Part shown: piece after piece, positions 51,437 through 60,694 of the stretch
Numbering within the stretch: the first letter of the stretch is position 1
Layout of the letters: every line of letters begins with the position of its first letter
DNA from: Oscillospiraceae bacterium
GTDB lineage: Bacteria > Bacillota > Clostridia > UMGS1840 > HGM11507
Length of the DNA stretch: 64,000 nt
NCBI GenBank assembly: GCA_015068665.1
Contig: SVKB01000009.1
Location: 1 to 64,000, forward strand
Direction of reading: 5' to 3'
The notes under the pieces: model-generated
What the model was told of the DNA's origin: nothing
The model's input: only the letters and a program-made list of their open reading frames with translations
Databases searched by the model: none
Translations under genes and position numbers: made by a program

Positions 51437-52522
51437 GTGAATGATTTTATTATAAAAACAAATAACGGCAGATGCTTATATTTATTTGAAAAAAAAGGAC
51501 TTTGTATGAAGGAACTAAACGGATTTTCCAATCGTTATAAGCTCATATACCCTGAGCTTTCGGGGGATTTTTATGCCGTGGATACGGGCTTCGGTGAGCT
51601 GGGGATAGTGTGTCAAAATAAGGAGGGAGGAATTGTATTTATAAGAGAAAATAACAAAGAATTTATAAAAACAGTTCTTCTTAATTCCAAAAGTAAGCTG
51701 GTATATGATAAAAACTTTGTCCTTCTTATGCACGGAAGATGGCTGGGGATAAGCTATATTATTGAATATAATGGAAATAATATGCTGTCCTTTCAGCTTG
51801 CGGATAATGAGAACGAGCCTCCGCTGGCGGTGGATTATATAACAGGGAAGAATTATTATACCTGTGTGGATAATGAATACAACAGGATTTTTATCTATAA
51901 CAGAGATAAAGAACTGGGCTTTAATGTTTTTAAATGGTCTCAAAAGAAGGTTACGGGATATGAAAAGCTGTGTGAGGGAGAGTTGATTTGTGCACTTAAA
52001 GGATTTTCGGAGAAAATCTACTTGGTAATAAGAAAACAGGAGGATTTTTTTCTTACAATACTGGAAAAATCGGCTGACAATATGCTAAGTGAGGAATACC
52101 CTCTGGAATTTCTTCAAAAAAATGATGATCTCACTCTTATGCTTGATAATAAAAATCTATGGATTACCGTAAAAAGAAAGGAGTTTACCTTTGCGTACAA
52201 AACGGATACGGAAAAAATCTCTTTTTCTTCCCGGTACAGCATCTTTACGGATGGAGCTGTAATAAAGATAAAAACGGCTTTTAATGATAATGATAAAAAA
52301 ATAAATGAATGCTTCGGAGTAATCAGAGATTTTGTACCTGAACTGGTTCTTTATAAGGATTTGAATAAGGTCCGAAGGATAGCTTCGGATGATGGGAGAA
52401 AATCTGAAGAAACTGAGAAGCAGAGACTTAAAAGACAGCTTGAAAAAATTGAAATAAGATTACGGCTTCTTGAAGAAAAGGAGGCGCGGGGAAAAGGGGA
52501 GACAAACTTTAAGAATGAATAA
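51437..52522 (+). CDS. Hypothetical protein with beta-rich body and C-terminal coiled coil
   Basis: About 361 aa, with no signal peptide or membrane helix. Residues 1-300 alternate short hydrophobic strands with Tyr/Asn/Lys turns in repeats of about 40-45 residues, which could be a beta-propeller-like fold. The last 40 residues are a charged helix (E-E-T-E-K-Q-R-L-K-R-Q-L-E-K-I-E-I-R-L-R) likely to form a coiled coil. I recognise no family. A GTG start at 51437, with ggtgat upstream, is chosen because the open frame before it runs through the pflA terminator; an ATG at 51425 is possible. Confidence 0.65.
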   Translation: MNDFIIKTNNGRCLYLFEKKGLCMKELNGFSNRYKLIYPELSGDFYAVDTGFGELGIVCQNKEGGIVFIRENNKEFIKTVLLNSKSKLVYDKNFVLLMHGRWLGISYIIEYNGNNMLSFQLADNENEPPLAVDYITGKNYYTCVDNEYNRIFIYNRDKELGFNVFKWSQKKVTGYEKLCEGELICALKGFSEKIYLVIRKQEDFFLTILEKSADNMLSEEYPLEFLQKNDDLTLMLDNKNLWITVKRKEFTFAYKTDTEKISFSSRYSIFTDGAVIKIKTAFNDNDKKINECFGVIRDFVPELVLYKDLNKVRRIASDDGRKSEETEKQRLKRQLEKIEIRLRLLEEKEARGKGETNFKNE

Positions 52523-52537
52523 AATGGTATTTTTTTA

Positions 52538-52566
52538 TTGAAATTTTTGTCTTAGTATGTTATTAT
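52538..52566 (+). promoter_or_regulatory. Promoter of the DUF3153-like lipoprotein
   Basis: TTGAAA, 17 nt, TATTAT, with an overlapping TATAAT at 52564. The leader to the ATG is about 60 nt and ends in gcggagggc. Confidence 0.5.
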
Positions 52567-52630
52567 AATAGTAGTTTTTTATTAACCAAAGTAAAAAGGG
52601 AAGAAATTCCACGTATGCGGAGGGCTGCAA

Positions 52631-53374
52631 ATGAATATTAAAAAAATACTGTTACTTGCCGTAACACTTGTTATGATTACTGTTTTTACAGGCTGTGTCA
52701 ACATTACCTGTATGCTTACACTTAATGAGGACGGGGATGTCGATATGGTAACCACCGTGCTCTACAGTGACCAGGAGTTTGCATATAATAATGAGGATAT
52801 AGATAAAATCAAGACTTCTTTTGAAGACAAGGGCTATAAAATTTCAGATGTAAACGAAAACGGTATGCTGGGATTTAGCTTTACAAAAGAAAATGTAAAG
52901 CTTTCCGAACTTAAGAATGTTCTTATTAAAGAATATAATCTTGATATATCCGCTCTTGACGATATTGAATATAAAAAAGGTTTTTTATATAATACCTATA
53001 ATATTGATTCCGAAATTGATTTGTCGGAATTCTTAAATATCGGTAAAATTACCGACGGTGCAGGAAAGCTTATTACCGGTGAAGAGCTTCAGAAGGAATT
53101 TTCACATCTCAGTCTTAAATTGGTTGTAAAGATGGATAAGGGAACTATTACCGATACCAATGCCAATCTTGTTTCGGAGGATAAAAAGAGCGCTGAATGG
53201 ATTTTGATTCCGGGAACTGCTTCGGAAATAGATTTTGATGCGATGACATCTGCCATGCTTCCCGTTGTAGGGACTGTTGTTATTCTTGGAGTTATCGTTT
53301 TAATTTCCGTTATCCTGCTTATTGTTTTTACCGGAATGTATATAAAAAGAAGAAAAGAATGTAATGATAAATAA
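52631..53374 (+). CDS. Lipoprotein with C-terminal membrane helix (DUF3153/LppM-like)
   Basis: A 247-residue protein. The N-terminal signal ends with the lipobox V-F-T-G-C, so Cys22 is probably lipidated. The body is a beta-rich domain starting with C-M-L-T-L-N-E-D-G-D-V-D, as in LppM/DUF3153 proteins. One transmembrane helix (about 215-238) and a short basic tail (I-K-R-R-K-E) finish the chain. Being held by both lipid and helix is typical of this group in Clostridia; the function is unknown. It is a single-gene unit with its own promoter and terminator. Confidence 0.78.
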   Translation: MNIKKILLLAVTLVMITVFTGCVNITCMLTLNEDGDVDMVTTVLYSDQEFAYNNEDIDKIKTSFEDKGYKISDVNENGMLGFSFTKENVKLSELKNVLIKEYNLDISALDDIEYKKGFLYNTYNIDSEIDLSEFLNIGKITDGAGKLITGEELQKEFSHLSLKLVVKMDKGTITDTNANLVSEDKKSAEWILIPGTASEIDFDAMTSAMLPVVGTVVILGVIVLISVILLIVFTGMYIKRRKECNDK

Positions 53375-53378
53375 AATT

Positions 53379-53415
53379 AAAAGATGCGAGTTTTTAAAAT
53401 TTGCATCTTTTTTTA
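53379..53415 (+). terminator. Terminator of the DUF3153-like lipoprotein gene
   Basis: aaaagatgc / gcatctttt with a 15-nt AT-rich loop and a T run. Confidence 0.82.
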
Positions 53416-53483
53416 AAAAAAAGGAACATAATTGAGATAAGTCAGGTCAAATGATGTGAATCTTAACAAAAAGGAGAAACAAT

Positions 53484-54170
53484 ATGAAAAAAACAATTAC
53501 AATGCTTTTAGCAATTATTTTAACTGTAGGTTTATTTGCAGCATGCTCACCTTCAGTGCCGCCGGTTGTTGAAGATGATAAGGTTACAGATGCTCAGCCT
53601 GAAAATAAAGAGGAAAGCCTGCCGGAAGAAAATGAGCCTGAAAAAGAAGAAAAAGAAGAAATTAAGAATGAGCCTGTGAAAAATGAAGAAACTAAAAATG
53701 AGAAGCCCGATAAAAATGAACCTTCAAAGGAAGAGAACAAAAAGCCTGAAGAGGATAAAAAACCTGCTGTAAAGGAAGAAAAGAAGGTATCGGATATTGC
53801 CGCTTCCATGGTGTCGGTTATTCCGTCTGATTTACACAATTTAGAAGCTATGCCACAGGACTTTTATAAGGATATTTACGGTATAGATCCCTCTCTTTTT
53901 GAAGAGGTTATTGTATACGGTACTATGATAAATGTCAAGGCTAATGAAATAATAGTAATAAAGGTTAAAAACGAAGGGGATATTGCAACTGCAAAATCAG
54001 TGCTTGAAGCGCGAAAACAGCAGGTTTATAAAACCTGGGAGCAGTATCTTCCCGAACAGTTCGAAATGGTTAAGCAGGGTGTTATTAAAGCAAGCGGTAA
54101 GTACGCAGCTCTTATAATATCACCTGAAGTTTCCAGGGTAGCTTCTCAGTTTGAAAGTCTTACTAAATAG
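53484..54170 (+). CDS. DUF4358 lipoprotein
   Basis: A 228-residue secreted lipoprotein. Signal with lipobox F-A-A-C (Cys21), then a Glu/Lys/Pro-rich low-complexity linker (about 32-100), then a C-terminal DUF4358-type domain from about residue 105 (D-I-A-A-S-M-V ... E-A-M-P-Q-D-F-Y). Homologues are found beside MBOAT and DHHW genes, as here: the next gene starts 8 bp downstream. A role in cell-surface polysaccharide acylation is inferred from this context alone. Confidence 0.82.
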   Translation: MKKTITMLLAIILTVGLFAACSPSVPPVVEDDKVTDAQPENKEESLPEENEPEKEEKEEIKNEPVKNEETKNEKPDKNEPSKEENKKPEEDKKPAVKEEKKVSDIAASMVSVIPSDLHNLEAMPQDFYKDIYGIDPSLFEEVIVYGTMINVKANEIIVIKVKNEGDIATAKSVLEARKQQVYKTWEQYLPEQFEMVKQGVIKASGKYAALIISPEVSRVASQFESLTK

Positions 54171-54178
54171 GAGATAAT

Positions 54179-55555
54179 ATGGTTTTTTCAGGAGTTCTAT
54201 TTTTACTGTATTTTTTACCCATAACAATTATTTTATATTTTATACTTCCAAAAAGAGCAAGGAATCTTGCTCTTTTTGTGGTTAGTCTTATCTTTTACAG
54301 CTGGGGAGAGCCTGTATATGTACTGATTATGCTGTTTTCCACTGTTTTTGATTTTATTAACGGTTATATGATCGAAAAGCATGACGATAACATAAAAATC
54401 AAACGGTTTTTCCTTATCCTGGCAATTGTAGGAAATCTGTCAATATTAGGCTTTTTTAAGTACGCTGATTTTTTAATCGGAGTAGTAAATTCAGTTTCGG
54501 GGCTTAATATTCCGCTTTTAAATCTGCCATTGCCCATAGGTATATCCTTTTATACCTTCCAGACCATGTCCTATTCAATAGATGTTTATTTCAAGAAAGC
54601 CAAGGCACAACGGAATATAATAGATTTTGGCTGTTATGTGGTTATGTTTCCTCAGCTTATAGCCGGTCCCATTGTGCGGTATCATACAATATCCCTGGAG
54701 CTTAATGAAAGGGAGGAAAGCTATGATAAAATCTATGACGGAATTTCTGTTTTTGTATGCGGGTTATGTAAAAAGGTGCTTCTTGCAAACAATATCGGTC
54801 TTTTATGGGATGCAATTAAGATTATGCCGCAGAACGAAATGTCGGTGCTTTTGTACTGGCTCGGTATAATTGCATACGCCTTTCAGATATATTTTGACTT
54901 TTCCGGTTATTCCGATATGGCAATCGGTCTTGGTAAAATGTTTGGCTTTACCTTCCCGATAAACTTTAATTATCCGTATATCAGTAAATCCATAACCGAG
55001 TTCTGGCAACGATGGCATATTTCAATGGGAACCTGGTTCAAGGAATACCTGTATATTCCTCTTGGCGGAAATCGTGTTAAGGTTTCGAGAAATATTCTTA
55101 ATCTGTTAATTGTCTGGTTTGCAACAGGTCTCTGGCACGGTGCAAGCTATAACTTTATAATATGGGGATTGTATTACGGTATTTTACTGATAGTAGAAAA
55201 ATTCCTGCTGAAAAAATACATTGACAAGCTGCCCGCTTTTTTACAAAGACTGTATACCTTGTTCTTTGTTCTTATCGGCTGGGTTATATTTGCCTTTGAT
55301 TCCATAGGTGACGGTATTTCCTATATCCGTGGTATGCTTGGCGGCTCTTCTTCAGTAGTAAACGGGCAGGGGATGTATTACCTTATTTCCTACCTTCCCG
55401 TGTTGATAATTCTTGCTGTGGCTTCAACTCCTGTTATAAAGAAAATCAAAATCAACAGGTATGTTTCCGCTTTGCTGATTATTGCAGGCTTTATACTTTC
55501 ACTTGCCTACGTAATTAATTCAAGCTATAATCCGTTTTTATATTTCAGATTTTAG
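54179..55555 (+). CDS. MBOAT family O-acyltransferase (AlgI-like)
   Basis: A 458-residue membrane-bound O-acyltransferase with about eleven hydrophobic segments. The family block F-W-Q-R-W-H-I-S-M-G-T-W-F-K-E-Y-L is followed by Y-I-P-L-G-G-N-R, and the catalytic His is in A-T-G-L-W-H-G-A-S. Such proteins carry acyl groups across the membrane, typically for acetylating exported polysaccharides (alginate, Gram-positive wall polymers). It is between the DUF4358 lipoprotein (8 bp) and the DHHW protein (8 bp), a three-gene cassette. Confidence 0.92.
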   Translation: MVFSGVLFLLYFLPITIILYFILPKRARNLALFVVSLIFYSWGEPVYVLIMLFSTVFDFINGYMIEKHDDNIKIKRFFLILAIVGNLSILGFFKYADFLIGVVNSVSGLNIPLLNLPLPIGISFYTFQTMSYSIDVYFKKAKAQRNIIDFGCYVVMFPQLIAGPIVRYHTISLELNEREESYDKIYDGISVFVCGLCKKVLLANNIGLLWDAIKIMPQNEMSVLLYWLGIIAYAFQIYFDFSGYSDMAIGLGKMFGFTFPINFNYPYISKSITEFWQRWHISMGTWFKEYLYIPLGGNRVKVSRNILNLLIVWFATGLWHGASYNFIIWGLYYGILLIVEKFLLKKYIDKLPAFLQRLYTLFFVLIGWVIFAFDSIGDGISYIRGMLGGSSSVVNGQGMYYLISYLPVLIILAVASTPVIKKIKINRYVSALLIIAGFILSLAYVINSSYNPFLYFRF

Positions 55556-55563
55556 GAGGTTTT

Positions 55564-56706
55564 ATGAAGAAGAAATTTGTAATGATATTCGGAATAATAT
55601 TCCTTTTATTTTGTATTTATAATATGTTTCTGCCTTCTGTAGAATTTTTGGAAAATGAAAACCGTTACGGAGCAAAAATGCCGGAATTTACCTGGAAAAG
55701 TCTTGTATCAGGTGAATTTACAAGCGGATTTGAAAAATATATAACCGATAAAGCTGCCTTCAGAGATTTTTGGGTATTTGCAAAAAGCAATACCGAAAAG
55801 CTGATTGGTAAAAAGGATAATAACGGTGTTTATTTTGCAAAGGATAATTATCTTATTGATATGTTTGACAATATGGATTATACGGAAATCCTTGATTCAA
55901 ATATATCGGCAGTCAATAATCTTGCAAAAGATTCCGGGCTTAAGGTAAGCTTTGCACTTATACCTACTGCCTATGAGGTTTTAAAGGACAAGCTTCCTAT
56001 GTATGCATACCATCCCTATCAGCAAAATGTTTTGGGTTACACAAAAGACAAACTTGAAAATGTGAATTTTATTAATCCTTATAATATCCTTGACAGTCAT
56101 AAGGATGAGTATTTGTATTATAAAACCGACCACCATCAGACTGCTAACGGTAGCTATTATGTTTACAGGGATATAATGGAGAAAACAGGGCAAATTCCGT
56201 ATTCTAAAGAGGATTTTAATATAACCACAGTATCCCGGGAATTTTACGGCACCACCTGGTCAAAAACACCTTTAACCGTTCCCGGTGACAGTATAATAAA
56301 ATATGAGCCGAAGTTCGATGTAAGCTATGAGGTCGTATATGATCTTTCCGAAAAATCCGATTCTTTGTACAATGAAAAAAATATTGCCATCAAGGATAAA
56401 TATACTTATTATCTTGATGGCAATCACGGTATTACAACTATAAAGACAACATTGGGAAAACAAAATGAAAAACTTGGGGAAAAAATTGCTATAATAAAGG
56501 ATTCTTATGCTCATAGTATAATACCGTATTTAGCAAACCATTACAGTGAAATTACAGTATTTGATTTAAGATATTACAATTTCAGTATTCCTGCTTATCT
56601 TGAGGAAAATGAAATAGAAGAAGTATTGTTTATATACAATATAGACAACTTCCTTGAGGATAACAATCTTAATAAAATAAATGTATACCTAAAAAACAGG
56701 CAATAA
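55564..56706 (+). CDS. DHHW-family (AlgX/AlgJ-like) surface acetylation protein
   Basis: A 380-residue SGNH-like protein with an N-terminal membrane anchor (residues about 4-22). The DHHW-type motif is K-T-D-H-H-Q-T-A, here with Gln in place of the usual Trp, and the late I-K-D-S-Y-A-H-S supplies the candidate Ser nucleophile. It should transfer acetyl groups delivered by the MBOAT partner onto an extracellular polymer. It starts 8 bp after that gene. Its last 38 bp overlap the convergent small gene on the minus strand. Confidence 0.85.
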   Translation: MKKKFVMIFGIIFLLFCIYNMFLPSVEFLENENRYGAKMPEFTWKSLVSGEFTSGFEKYITDKAAFRDFWVFAKSNTEKLIGKKDNNGVYFAKDNYLIDMFDNMDYTEILDSNISAVNNLAKDSGLKVSFALIPTAYEVLKDKLPMYAYHPYQQNVLGYTKDKLENVNFINPYNILDSHKDEYLYYKTDHHQTANGSYYVYRDIMEKTGQIPYSKEDFNITTVSREFYGTTWSKTPLTVPGDSIIKYEPKFDVSYEVVYDLSEKSDSLYNEKNIAIKDKYTYYLDGNHGITTIKTTLGKQNEKLGEKIAIIKDSYAHSIIPYLANHYSEITVFDLRYYNFSIPAYLEENEIEEVLFIYNIDNFLEDNNLNKINVYLKNRQ

Positions 56707-56932
56707 GTGAAGCGGTTATACACGCCAGTACGGAAAAGAAAAGCTTGAAAAGGTTATTTTTCTTTCTATCCGGAAGTCTGTTTTCATATTCATAAATGAT
56801 TTTTTCTGCCTGTTTAATGAGTAGCTCTTTTGGAGCTGCTCTTTTTTTATCCTTGTTGATTATCAGTATGATTTTATCAATATACTCTGAATCAGTTTCG
56901 CTTATCATGATAATCTCGTCATTTATTTTCAT
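56669..56932 (-). CDS. Small tail-anchored hypothetical protein
   Basis: An 87-residue protein with a charged, helical N-terminal region (E-Y-I-D-K-I-I-L-I-I-N-K-D-K-K-R) and a single C-terminal hydrophobic helix (about 64-84), so it would be anchored by its tail. No family recognised. On the minus strand ggaagg precedes the ATG at a suitable distance. Its 3' end overlaps the end of the convergent DHHW gene. It lies just upstream, in its own direction, of no other minus-strand gene; spoIIE ends about 80 bp away on the same strand. Confidence 0.6.
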   Translation of the reverse strand: MKINDEIIMISETDSEYIDKIILIINKDKKRAAPKELLIKQAEKIIYEYENRLPDRKKNNLFKLFFSVLACITASLIACFLGIHLFY

Positions 56933-57013
56933 CGTTGCTTCCTTCCGTTAGCTCTTTTGCGGCTAATGTTTTTGTTTAATGATATAATTCCCATAATTTA
57001 CTTTTTTTATACA

Positions 57014-59338
57014 TTATGACAAACATATTTTTCCTGTTATGACTGTCATATCGTCATCATCCTTATGTTTGGTGCTTAAACAGATTTTAAGAATGGTTTT
57101 ACCTATTATATCAGGGTCATCGGATTTTATTGCCCTTAAAGCTTTTGCTATCCAGTCCTCTGAATCAACTGCATTATAAATTCCGTCACTGAGCATTACA
57201 AGTAAATCTCCCTCGTCAAGATTTATTTTTGCGGTTTTATCGGAATCATCTGTTATGCCTACAGGAAAGCTTGTACTTCTTATAATGACAATTTCTCCGG
57301 TTTTCTTTTTTATATAGGTGGGGCAAGCGCCTTTTTTTAATATTTCGAGCTCACCGTTTTTAAGATCCAGTATTCCGAGGTCAACGGTAGAGGTACGGTC
57401 ACTGGTAAAATTATAAAGAAAGGAGGAATTTATAAGCTTTACCGAGGTGGATTTTGAAAAACCTGTTTTTAAAAATTCTTCCATCAGTTTGACTGTGTTT
57501 TCTGAGTAATCTGCGGCGATTTCTCCACTGCCGCTTCCGTCGCATAACAGTATATACCGCGAGGAATTATCGAGAGTTTTTATGGAATAGGTGTCTCCCG
57601 AAACTTCATTTTTGGCTTTTTGTCTTACCGAGGTTTTTAAAAAATATTTTTCGCTTTCTCTGAATTTCAGCGAACATTCTTTGTATGAGCATTTCCCCGA
57701 TGTTCTTACAAACGGAATTCCGAAAATTTCAGAAAGGCTTTCCTCTATCATCGGATAGCATTTATCCTTTTTCTGACAGGGAAACATGGATATTTCAACA
57801 ACTGTATTTTCATTGCAATCCTTTATAACATTAAGCTCCTTTATGTTAAGTCCTTCATTTTCAAGTGCAGAAGAGATTTCCAGAGAAAGAGCTTTGTCAA
57901 AATACGGATTAAGCTCAATCTCTTTTTTTAGCTTCAGCACAATGTCAGACAGCTCGGAAAATTGTGATTTATATACAGAGGCAATATCTTTGACCTTGTT
58001 TTCCCATATCGAATTAAGACGGTATATTTCGTAATTGGTAATAAGAGAGGAGATTATTTCCTCCGTTCTTACACATTTTCCTTTGAAATGAGCGGGTAAG
58101 TCCGATTCGGTAAGATTACCGTTATCCTTTATGTGTGATATGGCTCTGTTTAAAACCTTTTTTGTAATATTGGAATCCTTTTCCCAACAATAGAAATTCA
58201 TTGCACAACTTTTGCATACCTTGTCGGCAACATCGCGGTACAGATTATTAATTGCTTCGGGCTTCAGAGGATCTGATTTTATACCTGATATAAAAATTGT
58301 ATCCGAAAGCTTTTTAAAGGCAAGACTGAGCCTTTCTAATTTTACGGTTGCAATTTTCTTGATTGCCTCAGCTGAATTGAGCTCGCGCATATTGTCTGCT
58401 GCCGAGGAGAAAATTTTTTTAAAATGTGTATCGGGGAAAATAAAAAAGCATAAAGCGGCAATCAGTATTTCAGAAAAGGAAATAACCATATAAGGCTCAT
58501 AATTCATCAGTATGGAGGTGAATACATTTCCTAAGGAAAAACCGGCTATAATCGCAATTTTACCATAGCCTGATACCGTTGATGCAATAAGACCGTTGAT
58601 ACAGTAGGTGGCAAGAAAAATTCCCGGGAAATCACTTCCCAGACCTGCGGCGATTCCCATAAATGCGGATATCTGGGCACCTGTTCCCATGCTTGATACC
58701 CCGGCTCCTAAAAAAACTATGTACACAGCTAAAACATTTTTAAGAAATAAAAAATCAAACAAATATATATTACCGATTCCTGCAGTAAATATTGTTAATG
58801 TCAGAAGAAATGTGGTAATTTCAATCGGGGTGAAATATTTCTTTCCCGCAGCTGTGCTGAAAATAGTAATCCCTTTTTTTAACGGGAAATAGGCAAGAAA
58901 GGCAACTGTTGCTTCAAAAATAACAAGTAAAATATCAAATATGACATAATCTTTAAATAATGTAAAGGAAAGACCGTAAACAAAAACGGAAACAAAGCAT
59001 ACTGCAGGCTTTATTCGTTTTGCATCCGAGGCAGGAATTATCCATTTTATAAGTGTGGTAAGAATAATCCCTGTAAGACATATAAGCACATATTTTATCG
59101 AGTATAAATTCCGATTGGAAAAAATCCCTGCCAGATTAAAAACAACCACAAGAGGATTGATATCCGTTGCCAGAAGCAGCGGCAGTGAAAAAGGGGATAT
59201 CCCTGCCATAAATTCAATTCTTCCCGTAAAGAAGGCCATTATGCTTAAAAAAATCAATTTGCTGTATTTTTCGTAAATCAACAAAAGATTTGTTTTTATT
59301 TTTTGTGTAACGGCAATTCTTTCATTCGCAAGCTCCAT
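57014..59338 (-). CDS. spoIIE: Stage II sporulation protein E
   Basis: SpoIIE (774 aa) is the membrane serine phosphatase that dephosphorylates SpoIIAA to release sigma-F in the forespore and also assists the polar septum. Residues 1 to about 300 contain around ten hydrophobic segments. A regulatory middle region (about 310-560) with Cys-containing stretches follows, then a PP2C domain with L-L-C-D-G-S-G-S-G, V-M-L-S-D-G-I-Y-N-A and a final D-D-D-M-T-V-I. The start is set at 59338, where aggaga precedes ATG; an upstream in-frame extension lacks such a site. It proves the host is a spore former. Confidence 0.95.
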   Translation of the reverse strand: MELANERIAVTQKIKTNLLLIYEKYSKLIFLSIMAFFTGRIEFMAGISPFSLPLLLATDINPLVVVFNLAGIFSNRNLYSIKYVLICLTGIILTTLIKWIIPASDAKRIKPAVCFVSVFVYGLSFTLFKDYVIFDILLVIFEATVAFLAYFPLKKGITIFSTAAGKKYFTPIEITTFLLTLTIFTAGIGNIYLFDFLFLKNVLAVYIVFLGAGVSSMGTGAQISAFMGIAAGLGSDFPGIFLATYCINGLIASTVSGYGKIAIIAGFSLGNVFTSILMNYEPYMVISFSEILIAALCFFIFPDTHFKKIFSSAADNMRELNSAEAIKKIATVKLERLSLAFKKLSDTIFISGIKSDPLKPEAINNLYRDVADKVCKSCAMNFYCWEKDSNITKKVLNRAISHIKDNGNLTESDLPAHFKGKCVRTEEIISSLITNYEIYRLNSIWENKVKDIASVYKSQFSELSDIVLKLKKEIELNPYFDKALSLEISSALENEGLNIKELNVIKDCNENTVVEISMFPCQKKDKCYPMIEESLSEIFGIPFVRTSGKCSYKECSLKFRESEKYFLKTSVRQKAKNEVSGDTYSIKTLDNSSRYILLCDGSGSGEIAADYSENTVKLMEEFLKTGFSKSTSVKLINSSFLYNFTSDRTSTVDLGILDLKNGELEILKKGACPTYIKKKTGEIVIIRSTSFPVGITDDSDKTAKINLDEGDLLVMLSDGIYNAVDSEDWIAKALRAIKSDDPDIIGKTILKICLSTKHKDDDDMTVITGKICLS

Positions 59339-59531
59339 TGTAATTCTCCTTTGTATGTATAAATATCTTGTACCATTATATACTGCCTGAAGTGAAAAAA
59401 ATGTCATAACAGGTAGGTGATTATAAAAAAACGTTTGACAAACTTTTATGTTTATTTACAATCAAGAGCTTTGAAATTCGGAGTATAAATTTATAAGGAA
59501 TGGGAATATTAATAATTTTTATAAATATTTA

Positions 59532-59560
59532 TTGACAAACTGCTTAAAAGTATGTATAAT
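59532..59560 (+). promoter_or_regulatory. Consensus promoter of rpsU
   Basis: TTGACA, 17 nt, TATAAT with an upstream TATG. The leader to the ATG is about 80 nt. Confidence 0.78.
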
Positions 59561-59647
59561 ATAAAAGCATATTGTATTTATTTGATATGCAACGCTTAAA
59601 TACTTAAGCACCCAATGCATTTGCTTTAGCGGAGGGAGGGAAAACAA

Positions 59648-59824
59648 ATGTCAGAAATCAGAATTAAAGAAAATGAATCTTTAGATAATGCTCTTCGCAG
59701 ATTTAAAAGACAGTGTGCGAGAGCTGGAGTGTTAACTGAAATCAAAAAGAGAGAACACTACGTTAAGCCAAGTGTAAAAAGAAAGAAAAAATCCGAAGCT
59801 GCAAGAAAAAGAAAGTTCAAATAA
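59648..59824 (+). CDS. rpsU: 30S ribosomal protein bS21
   Basis: A 58-residue basic protein of the small ribosomal subunit that helps initiation near the anti-Shine-Dalgarno region. The sequence opens [12 protein letters not shown] and continues [14 protein letters not shown], the family signature; the tail is almost all Lys and Arg. A very strong ggagggagg site lies upstream. It is a single-gene unit between its own promoter and terminator, separated from the dnaG-rpoD genes it often accompanies. Confidence 0.96.
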   Translation: MSEIRIKENESLDNALRRFKRQCARAGVLTEIKKREHYVKPSVKRKKKSEAARKRKFK

Positions 59825-59871
59825 TTGCAGTCAGTTTGTATTGTTTTTAAAAAACAAAAATGATTTTTATG

Positions 59872-59898
59872 ACCCGGAATTTTCCGGGTTATTTTTTT
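59872..59898 (+). terminator. Terminator of rpsU
   Basis: acccggaa / ttccgggt, 2-nt loop, then a short gap and seven Ts. Confidence 0.85.
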
Positions 59899-59902
59899 AT
59901 TT

Positions 59903-59931
59903 AAAAAGCTCTGCTTTAAGCAGAGCTTTTT
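59903..59931. terminator. Terminator of nth (minus strand)
   Basis: aaaaagctctgc / gcagagcttttt, 5-nt loop, symmetric A and T tracts. It lies 2 bp after the nth stop and can work both ways. Confidence 0.82.
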
Positions 59932-59932
59932 G

Positions 59933-60568
59933 TTATTTCTTGCCAATGTTCTTAGGACATAAATGAGCTATGGGGCAGACATCGCATTTGGGTTTTCGCG
60001 AATCACAGATTGCTCTGCCGTGAAAAACAAGCTGGTGACAAAACTGTGAACGGTCCTTTTTAGGAACTATTTTTGCAAGATCAAGTTCTACCTTATAGGG
60101 ATCATCGAATTTTGTAAAACCCATTCTCTTTGCCAGTCTTTTAGCATGCGTATCTATAACAAGATGAGGATTGTTAAAGGCATCCCCAAGTACAACTCCT
60201 GCCGTTTTTCTGCCGACTCCCGCAAGGGATGTAAGACTGTCGAAATCTTCAGGCACCTTACCGTCAAATTCATCAACGATTTTTTGTGCACACAATATAA
60301 TGTTTTTTGCCTTGTTTCTGAAAAATCCCGTTGACTTTATATCCTCGCAAAGCTCATTATAGTCAGCTTTAGCAAAGGCTTCTATATCAGGGTATTTTTT
60401 ATAAAGGCTTACAGTTACCTGATTAACTCTTTTATCGGTGCACTGTGCCGCGAGTATTGTAGATATGAGAAGCTCGTGCGGTTTGCGGTAGTTCAGCGAG
60501 CATATAGCATCGTGATAAACCGTGTCGAAAATCTCTTTGATTTTTAAAAATCTATCCTTTTTTGTCAT
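59933..60568 (-). CDS. nth: Endonuclease III
   Basis: DNA glycosylase/AP lyase (211 aa) that removes oxidised pyrimidines. The helix-hairpin-helix L-A-G-V-G-R-K-T-A-G-V-V-L contains the catalytic Lys, the later V-D-T-H-A-K-R the catalytic Asp, and the [4Fe-4S] cluster ligands are spaced C-x6-C-x2-C-x5-C at the C-terminus (C-D-S-R-K-P-K-C-D-V-C ... C). Length is normal. Single gene, divergent from glyA. Confidence 0.96.
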   Translation of the reverse strand: MTKKDRFLKIKEIFDTVYHDAICSLNYRKPHELLISTILAAQCTDKRVNQVTVSLYKKYPDIEAFAKADYNELCEDIKSTGFFRNKAKNIILCAQKIVDEFDGKVPEDFDSLTSLAGVGRKTAGVVLGDAFNNPHLVIDTHAKRLAKRMGFTKFDDPYKVELDLAKIVPKKDRSQFCHQLVFHGRAICDSRKPKCDVCPIAHLCPKNIGKK

Positions 60569-60634
60569 TGCGTGTACCTCATATTACTTTTTTGTATATT
60601 ATATAAAAAAATTGTTTTTTTGTCAATTAAACTG

Positions 60635-60663
60635 TTGCAAAGAGTTGTAACATGTGGTATAAT
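60635..60663 (+). promoter_or_regulatory. Promoter of glyA
   Basis: TTGCAA, 17 nt, TATAAT, 31 bp before the ATG. No riboswitch fits in the gap. Confidence 0.68.
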
Positions 60664-60694
60664 GCTGTAAAGTAAAGTTATAAGGAGAAGTATT

